Under the pieces are notes generated by a model. That model saw nothing but the letters and a program-made list of their open reading frames with translations, searched no databases and was not told where the DNA came from. The position numbers were made by a program, and so were the translations under genes. A stretch of DNA of 64,000 bases from Emmonsiellopsis sp. PD_33 (taxonomy: Eukaryota > Ascomycota > Eurotiomycetes > Onygenales > Ajellomycetaceae). This document shows, one piece after another, positions 57,254 to 64,000 of this stretch; positions within the stretch are counted from its first letter, which is position 1, and each line of letters opens with the position of its first letter. The stretch covers positions 79,641 to 143,640 of the forward strand of contig JANTQF010000064.1 in the NCBI GenBank assembly GCA_032988165.1. Direction: 5' to 3'.

Positions 57254-60200
57254 TTAACCCTCCCCCAACACCCCCCCCTCCCCCAACTCCTTCCATAACT
57301 CCGGCTCCAAAAACTTCCCCACACTCACATCCTCCGCCAGCCCCTTCCTCCTCCTCGTCTTCAGCACAAAATCCCTCGCCGTCCCCATCGCCGCCGCCAT
57401 ATCCAACGGTCTCGTCTTGACGCTCTTATCCAGCGGATCCCCGGGAACCACGCTCCACTTATCAAACACCAGCGCCACATTCGCCTGGCCCTGCGTGTGG
57501 ATGCGCAGGTCCGTCTCGAAGCCGAACGAGTCGATGACCGGGATCAGGCCGCGGACGGCGTATAGGGGGGTTCCAGCGATGGGCCCGTCAGAGAGCACGT
57601 GGCCACGCCGGCGGGAGAGGACGGTGTAGATTGCCGCGACGCTGTCGGCGGGGCCGGTCATTGAGCAGGTGTAGATTGGTTCCATGAGGCGGGGGCTGGC
57701 CATTAGGAAGGAGGAGAAGATTGCGCGACGCGCGGTGGGGATGATTTGGCCGCCGCCGCGGAAGATGGCGGTGTCGGAGAGGGTGATGTCTGTTAGTTTG
57801 AATTTTGTGTTGCGGATTGCTGGGTGGGATGGGGTTAGTGGTTTTTTTTAAATATATGGGGTGATGCGGGTAGACTTACGCTCTTCACACAGTGGCCCCT
57901 CTCTCGTGCCCCAGTTAAATCCCTGACGAATCGAATCTCTCACGGTGCCTAACAACTTCTTATCAACTTGCGACGGCAACGTGTCATCCTGCAGGATATT
58001 CGGGCCCATCTCATCTGGTCCAAATGCCCAGATACTCCGCGAAGCAAGCTTATCCCAGTCATACTTTTGCTCGAAGAACTGGCCGACTTTGCGTATGGGG
58101 TCGCGAATGCTGACACGTCCGCTCTCAATGTCCTCTGCAATGCCATCATCCAAGGGCTCAGCGATCATGGTGATTTTGTTCTTCTTGTTCGGCGTCATGG
58201 CGTAGCACATGATTGCGGACGTCTCGACGACCGTTTCACAGAAGCGCGTCACTGGGTCGGAGACCTTGAGCTCCATCTCTGCGTAGAGACGGCGGAGGTC
58301 GTGCAGGACGCAGTCCATGTATAGCTCTCCCGTGCCGAGCACGATGTGCTCTCCCGATTCTTCGACCTTGGTAGATATAAGGGGATAGCTCTTGTTGACT
58401 TTGCGGAGGCCCTCGAGCATCTTGGGTAGTTCGGAAGGGTTGATGGGTTCGACGGCGACCTTGAAGACGGATTCGGTCATGTGTTTGATGGGTTTGAAGA
58501 TGTATGCGTCCTCGTCGTCTTCGAGGTGGAGGGGGACGAGGGTGGCGGTTTTGACGATGGAGTTGTCAACTCCGGATAGGAGGACCCAGTTGCCAGCGGG
58601 CACGCCGCTGGTGGGGATGTTGTATCGTGTCTCTGCGATCCAGGTGTCGGAAATCGTGGCTATCACCATGTCTTCCTCGTCGTCAATGGTATAACCCTCT
58701 CCCAACACTCGAACTTGTTCGCCCGGTCGAGCAGTTCCGCTCATGATTCTGCCAAAAGCGTTGAACTTTGACGCATCAACAGTACTATATAGTTTTGTGA
58801 TTTGAACCACTAGAGGACCGTCTTGGTCGCAAGAAGCCATTGCTGCCGCTACTTTGGTATCCAACGGGCCGGTGTAGTATTTCTCCAGCTTTTTAGGGGC
58901 TGCTTCCTTGGGGGACGGAACGTGTTGAACCACCATATCGACAAAGCCATCCACAGGGCCGAAGAACTGTTCGCATACGAGTTTCAATAGCACCTTTGCA
59001 TCCGATTTCAGCTGGGACGGCTTTAAGAAGATGCCCAGCGTGGCCAGCGTCTCCTTGAGGTCCTCAGGGCTCTCGGAAATGGTCTGTGAGTAAAGCTTGT
59101 AGATAGGTTCGAGAACAAAATTGACAAAGGTTCGTTTGGAGCGCTCTTCGACACCCTTGCGCGTAAACTTCCTGCTCTTGGGGTTGAAGAAAATGTCGCC
59201 CCATAGCCGGACAGCAAACTCTGAAATGTCAACTTCGGGATAAGTATCCGCGTACATCTTTGCAAACGACTGTAGCGTAAAACACCAGTTCATATCGCTA
59301 CACGCGAAAGCGACATTTCCTTTCTCCGGACTCAATCTCCTCTTTTCTCCTTGGCCCGGCAGCGTCCGCTCGATGACCGTGTTCACCTCCTCGACAACAT
59401 GCTTCAGCTTGAAGTAGGCATCGTTGGGCGGCAGCTTGAGTTCAAGAATCAGACGGTCCATCTTGTTTATGACAAGCGTCAAGGGCAGATCTTCCAGGAC
59501 AGCATATTTGATAATCTGCTCCGTGTTGATCTGGACACCCTCGACGACGTCGACAATCAAAACCACGCCATCCACCAGCCTGAACGCGGCCGCGACCTCG
59601 TCGACAAAGTTGACATGTCCCGGCGTATCGATGATATTGAAAAGATGCGACTTCCCCCGCGTACCCTGTAGAACCAAACTCATTGGCGCCGACTTGATCG
59701 AAACGCCCCGTTCGCGCTCGACAAAATGCACATCCGTATACCGCAGCTGCTCATCCCTCCGCTTCCCAATGCGCTTATCCAGTCTCTCTGACAGATCATG
59801 CGTCTGCATAACCAACGTATCCATAAACGCGGTCTTCCCATGATGTAGATGCCCCGCGAGGGCGATGTTGCGCGTCTGGTCGGGGAAATTCAGCAGGTCT
59901 GTCATGAACTCGCGCGAGTAGAAGACGCGCGGGAGGTCGGCCTCCTGGACGGCGAATTTCTTCTGCTCGACGGGGGCAATGATGGGCTGGGTGAGCGGCT
60001 GGGCATCCTCCTCCTCGACCAGCGTCTCGACGCCTTCGCCGTATACCTGCTGGGCGGTTGGGTAGTATTGCTTGTCTTCGTGGAGTATGACGGCATTCGA
60101 CGGACCCTGGTCTGCGCAGGTTAGTCTCAACGCCCACAAGCTGCAGCACTGCCTGTATAAGGAGTACATACCGTCTATCTCCATCAGCTGCTGGTCATGA

Positions 60201-60418
60201 GCAGCGCCCTCGCCGGCCTCCTCCTCGTCTTCCTCCGACTGCAGGTCATAGGCGTAGGCGTCGGTGCGGACATCGCCGTGCTGTGATTCCTCCTCCGACT
60301 CTCCCGCCTCCCCGATGTAGTTTCCGAACCTGCGCGGGACACACTGTTAGCATACACGGCATGGCAGAGGAGATGATGTCGTGGGAGAATGCACGTACTC
60401 GTCGTAGAGGTCGTCCAT
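57254..60418 (-). CDS. SNU114: Snu114 U5 snRNP GTPase
   Basis: Four exons: 60418-60399 (only 20 bases, MDDLYDE), 60329-60172, 60111-57880 and 57819-57254; 991 aa. Introns GTACGT...CGCAG, GTATGT...CGCAG and GTAAGT...CCCAG all keep the frame. An acidic N-terminal domain (EAGESEEESQ, QSEEDEEEAGEGAA) is followed by an EF-2-like core: G1 AGHLHHGKT (G in place of the usual first residues of EF-2), switch II DTPGHVNF, and NKMDR as G4. EF-2-like domains II-V follow, with GTGELYMDCVLHDLRR and the C-terminal IFRGGGQIIPTARRA and ASPRLMEPIY. Snu114 regulates Brr2 during spliceosome activation and disassembly in the nucleus. Divergent from ERG10. Confidence 0.96.
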
Positions 60419-61009
60419 GGCTGTGGCGTGGGCTTGGGCTTGGTGAAACACGGTCAACGGCGGGCGCTGGACATGTCGCGCACTCGTAGCTGCGAGTAGA
60501 AGCTGGCAGGAGTGTGTATTGTGTCCGGAGAGACCAGGAATTGCGTATATCTAGTGGTGGAATGGAGTTGTCGTCGCGGCCAATCTGTGTATTTATCGTG
60601 GTGGAATTTGAAGCTGCTCGACGCCAAAGAAAAATCGTCGCCTCAGGCATCGAAATAAAATAAAATTCAACGCCCGCCAGGAACAGAACAGAACAGAACA
60701 ATAATTAATTGCTGCTCAATAAGAAGTCAAACCATAAGTAATCCCTAACTAATTGTTAATTATTGTCTACATAAATAAAATAAAACTCAATCAGAAAGTT
60801 GCTGCCTGTTTCCCCCTTTTTCTAATTTTTGGTGGTGGTTGATATAAAAATGCGGCTCTCATCCCAACAATCAAACTAAATATCTCCAACTTCAACTTCA
60901 GCTTCATCTTCCGGATATCTGTCTGCCACCACCCGTCTGCCTCGACACACGCCACTCGCTCTGTTAATACCCCCTGTTAATACCCTCTACTACTTATCCA
61001 CCTCTCGCC
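60419..61009. promoter_or_regulatory. Divergent promoter region SNU114 / ERG10
   Basis: 591 bases. AT-rich centre (60690-60850), C/T-rich leader with CCCTGTTAATAC duplicated at about 60971-60994 just before ERG10. No gene seen. Confidence 0.5.
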
Positions 61010-62515
61010 ATGTCTTCCCTCCCGCCCGTCTACATCGTCGCCTCCGCCAGAACGCCCGTGGGGTCGTTTCTTGGGTGAGTGAGATCCCAACAGCTGCTGG
61101 ACCCCTTATTCCTGGCTGTACAATGCTGTATCATAGTCTATGAGACTGGTATACCCTCGTACACACTGCTGACATCTTTCTTGCCGCTAGATCTCTCTCC
61201 AGCTTGACCGCGCCCCAGCTGGGCTCCCACGCCATCAAGGGCATGTTGAGATACCCCGCTATAGCCTCAATATCTTTCCCGGAATCCCCGCTGACTGGAT
61301 GTCTTCTGTACAGCTGCTGTCGAGAGAGTGCCCGAGATCAAGCCCAGCGACGTCGAGGAGGTCTTCTTCGGAAACGTCCTGTCTGCAAAGTATGCCCCTC
61401 CTTGTCCTCTCACCGGGGTCAGAATTGCTCTAACAACCACCCAGTGTCGGCCAAAACCCCGCCAGACAATGCGCCATTGGCGCCGGCCTCTCTGAGTCCA
61501 CCGTCTGCACTACCGTCAACAAGGTGTGCGCCTCCAGTCTCAAGGCTGTCATCCTCGGAGCCCAGACAATCATGACCGGCACCGCGGACATCGTCGTCGC
61601 CGGCGGCGCCGAGTCCATGTCCAATGCCCCCCATTACCTCCCCAACCTCCGCACCGGAGCCAAATACGGCCACCAGAGCATGGTCGACGGCATCATGAAG
61701 GACGGTCTGACCGATGCCTATGGAAAGAAGGAGCTCATGGGCCTCCAGGCTGAGGAGTGCGCCGACGACTACGGATTCACGAGAGAGCAGCAGGACGACT
61801 ACGCGATCCGGTCATACGAGCGTGCGCAGGCTGCCCAAAAGGCCGGTCTGCTTGATGCTGAGATTGCTCCTGTTGAGATCCCCGGCTTCAGAGGCAAGCC
61901 TGGCGTGATCGTGGACAAGGACGAGGAAGCCAAGAATGTACGCATCCAAAAACACAACATATCCCCCTCCCCCCCATACTAACCATAGTATTCCAGCTCT
62001 TCCCCGAAAAACTCCGCGCCATGAAACCCGCCTTCATCCCCGGCACCGGCACGGTCACCGCCCCCAACTCCTCCCCCCTAAACGACGGCGCCGCCGCCCT
62101 CGTCCTCGTCTCCGAAGCAAAACTCAAAGAACTAAACATCAAGCCCATCGCCAAGATCCTCGGCTGGGGCGACGCCGCCAGGACCCCCAGCAAATTCACC
62201 ACTGCCCCCTCCCTCGCCATCCCCAAGGCTCTCAAGCACGCCGGCGTCGAGCAGGACGCCATCGACGCGTTCGAGATCAACGAGGCCTTCAGCGTCGTTG
62301 CCCTCGCCAATCTCAAGCTTCTCAACCTGTCCGCTGACAAGGTGAATATCCACGGTGGTGCCGTTGCGCTGGGCCACCCGCTTGGCGCGAGCGGTGCTCG
62401 GATTCTGACGACATTGCTGGGCGTGTTGAAGGCCAAGGGGGGCAAGCTGGGCTGTGCGGGTATTTGCAACGGCGGTGGTGGTGCGAGTGCGATTGTTGTT
62501 GAGTCCTTGGTGTAG
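61010..62515 (+). CDS. ERG10: Acetyl-CoA C-acetyltransferase (thiolase), Erg10-like
   Basis: Five exons: 61010-61074, 61191-61240, 61314-61389, 61445-61937 and 61997-62515; 400 aa. The second intron begins GCATGT and ends ACAG: only this GC-AG splice gives the family sequence HAIKAAVERVPEIKPSDVEE. The N-terminus is MSSLPPVYIVASARTPVGSF. The nucleophilic Cys is in VNKVCASSLKAV, the catalytic His in NIHGGAVALGHPLGASGARI, and the second Cys in CAGICNGGGGAS. EINEAFSVVALA is the other thiolase signature. There is no presequence and the C-terminus (ESLV) is not PTS1, so the cytosolic enzyme that makes acetoacetyl-CoA for the mevalonate/ergosterol pathway is most likely. Confidence 0.95.
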
Positions 62516-63110
62516 ATTGGTGTGAGGTGAGGATTAAGGGATAAATACCCTGTTTCCTCGTGCCCACTCCCCTTTTTTTTTCGGGATACACCATGCACAT
62601 ACGGTGTGATTTGATTTTTTTATTCGAGAATGATATCCATCAGCCTGTGTCTCCTGCATTACATTGCATTGGCATTGGATTGCACGTCTAGCTACATACA
62701 TAGCTATTTACTCGACCTGGACCGCATTATATCCCATCCCGTCCCGTCCCGTCCCCTTTTCGTTTATTTAACCACCAGTTATTTAACTTACATATACGTC
62801 TCTATTTAATCAATTTTTTTTCACAAATGGAATTGGCAAATGCCATTTCCTTTCTTTCTTTCGTTTCTTTTCTCACAGTTAATCCGGCCCACTCCTCCCC
62901 TATCCCGACGATTCTTCCCAACCCAACAGGGAAAGGGGAAAAAGGGGGGGAGGGGGGGGGGGGATCTTCCGCAAAGATCCCCTAATAAGATACCGCATAT
63001 CTCCATCGTCAATCACATTTTAGGCTCCGTCTCAACGAACACACTAATTGATACCCATCCATCCTTTGTCCAGAGCCAACAAACAAACAAACCAAAGCAA
63101 ACAAAGCAAG

Positions 63111-63135
63111 CAAAGCAAAGCAAAGCAAAGCAAAG
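63111..63135. repeat. CAAAG tandem repeat
   Basis: Five perfect CAAAG units, preceded by imperfect CAAA/CAAAG units from about 63080. Confidence 0.9.
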
Positions 63136-63236
63136 CATGAAACCAGAATATCCCCACGACCTCCAAGCTGTGGAACTGAATTGGATTGTGCCGAAGATGC
63201 TGGAGGGTATCGAGATCAACTACATTCATGTACTCG

Positions 63237-63277
63237 GGTGGCACGTTATCTTCCGTCTCGAATGTACGGATTCTTCA
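63237..63277 (+). repeat. Direct repeat, copy 1
   Basis: GGTGGCA, three variable bases, then a 31-base core (63247-63277) identical to 63573-63603. Downstream similarity fades within about 15 bases. Confidence 0.85.
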
Positions 63278-63562
63278 CCATTTCCACCCTAGCAACTCTC
63301 CGAGACCGTCTACACCAAGCAGAACTGCATTGGTATGCACACCGTCCCAATCATGACTACATAGTTGCTATTGGTTCACTGACTGTTTTGTAGGAGGCCG
63401 GAGCTTTGGGAAGGTCAACAAAGGGTGTCTCGAGTTCATTTTTTGTTCGTCCGGCATGGCGGGTGGCGGAGGGAGTTTGCCGCGTTCAGGTATGTGTTTC
63501 TTTGCTTTTCTTTGTTGCTTGCTTGTTGGGGTTTTGGATATGGATCTGAACAGTCTATAAAC

Positions 63563-63603
63563 GGTGGCAAGCTATCTTCCGTCTCGAATGTACGGATTCT
63601 TCA
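63563..63603 (+). repeat. Direct repeat, copy 2
   Basis: Second copy of the element at 63237-63277, 326 bases away, with the same spacing between GGTGGCA and the core and two mismatches in the three bases between them. Confidence 0.85.
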
Positions 63604-64000
63604 GCCTCTCCAAGCCCACGTCTGGATCCTCCGAGTATGGCGGATGGCGTCTACCGTGTTTACAGCTCGGTTTCTTTCTTCCTTTCTTGCTAGGAAGGGT
63701 ATATTAAGATGAACTGTCCCTGGGATGGACAGTCTGGGTATGCTCTGCTCTGCTATACTCTACTCCAAATTCGAAGGGAACAAATTAGTTCTCAGAGTAA
63801 TGCTATTAACCTGGCTCTATTAGAGTAATAGAATGTATTTTGAGTTGATTATTTACCTATATCCTTCTAATAATAGTTCTTATTAACATTTAGAGGTTTA
63901 GGAATCATCAGCTAGACATCCACAAGCATCATAACTAACAGTGAGTAACAGTAACTTTCCATGGTCATTATCAACCATCTTAAGTCAATTCAAAGGTCTT

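Larger units (their letters stand above)
62516..64000. other. Right-end region, no gene recognised
   Basis: ERG10 3' UTR, then simple-sequence DNA (CCCGT units at 62738-62758, G-run at 62944-62963, CAAAG units at 63111-63135), then a segment with a duplicated 31-base core (63247 and 63573). Possible exons around 63260-63330 and 63394-63490 have splice-like ends (GTATGC...TGTAG, GTATGT) but no family match. The last 300 bases are AT-rich. Confidence 0.45.

Noticed and set aside
1..64000. CRISPR arrays, prophage, intact transposons or self-replicating elements
   Set aside because: No spaced repeats, integrase or transposase motifs, terminal inverted repeats or long terminal repeats were seen; the genome type also makes CRISPR implausible.

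Overview
The window is nuclear DNA from a filamentous ascomycete (Pezizomycotina). Short introns of about 50-100 bases with GT...AG ends, intron-split housekeeping genes, a Zn2Cys6 regulator and the protein sequences themselves point to Eurotiomycetes, perhaps an onygenalean fungus; that placement is inference. I see no bacterial, viral or CRISPR feature, no rRNA, and no convincing tRNA.

Layout. 0-12.4 kb: PPR-like protein (cut near the left edge), SEC66 (ER translocon), a doubtful small gene, YTA7 (AAA-ATPase/bromodomain chromatin factor), and a small mitochondrial membrane protein. 12.9-20.1 kb: CFT1 (pre-mRNA 3' end processing, 9 exons) divergent from a lysosomal cobalamin transporter-like gene. 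20.7-23.3 kb: a decayed pair, a truncated MFS transporter and a D-amino-acid oxidase pseudogene with two stops. 24.5-28.4 kb: a predicted mitochondrial membrane protein and a thioredoxin-fold protein. 28.8-36 kb: CKS1 divergent from RSC4, then the ribosome-associated Hsp70 SSB. 36.7-41 kb: a methyltransferase, a Baeyer-Villiger-type monooxygenase and a broken unrecognised gene. 41.9-45.1 kb: mitochondrial ribosome recycling factor, an unrecognised mitochondrial protein and CDC26 (APC/C). 47-50.2 kb: an 8-exon Zn2Cys6 transcription factor, followed by about 5.7 kb without a recognisable gene. 55.9-62.5 kb: CIA2 (cytosolic Fe-S assembly), SNU114 (U5 snRNP GTPase) and ERG10 (acetoacetyl-CoA thiolase). 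The right end carries a short direct duplication but no gene I can name.

Most genes are single-copy housekeeping genes with independent jobs (translocation, chromatin, RNA processing, cell cycle, translation); they do not form a pathway cluster. The only likely functional pair is the dead D-amino-acid oxidase and its neighbouring dead transporter.

I did not find a convincing new biological system. The strongest unexplained pattern is compositional: many transcription units read C/A-rich in the 5' part and G/T-rich in the 3' part of the sense strand, switching sharply inside the coding region regardless of gene orientation. Other leads are exact promoter words shared between distant genes, a GC-AG intron in ERG10, and the co-decayed oxidase/transporter pair. 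Exon borders were worked out by hand from splice sites and reading-frame continuity, without alignment.
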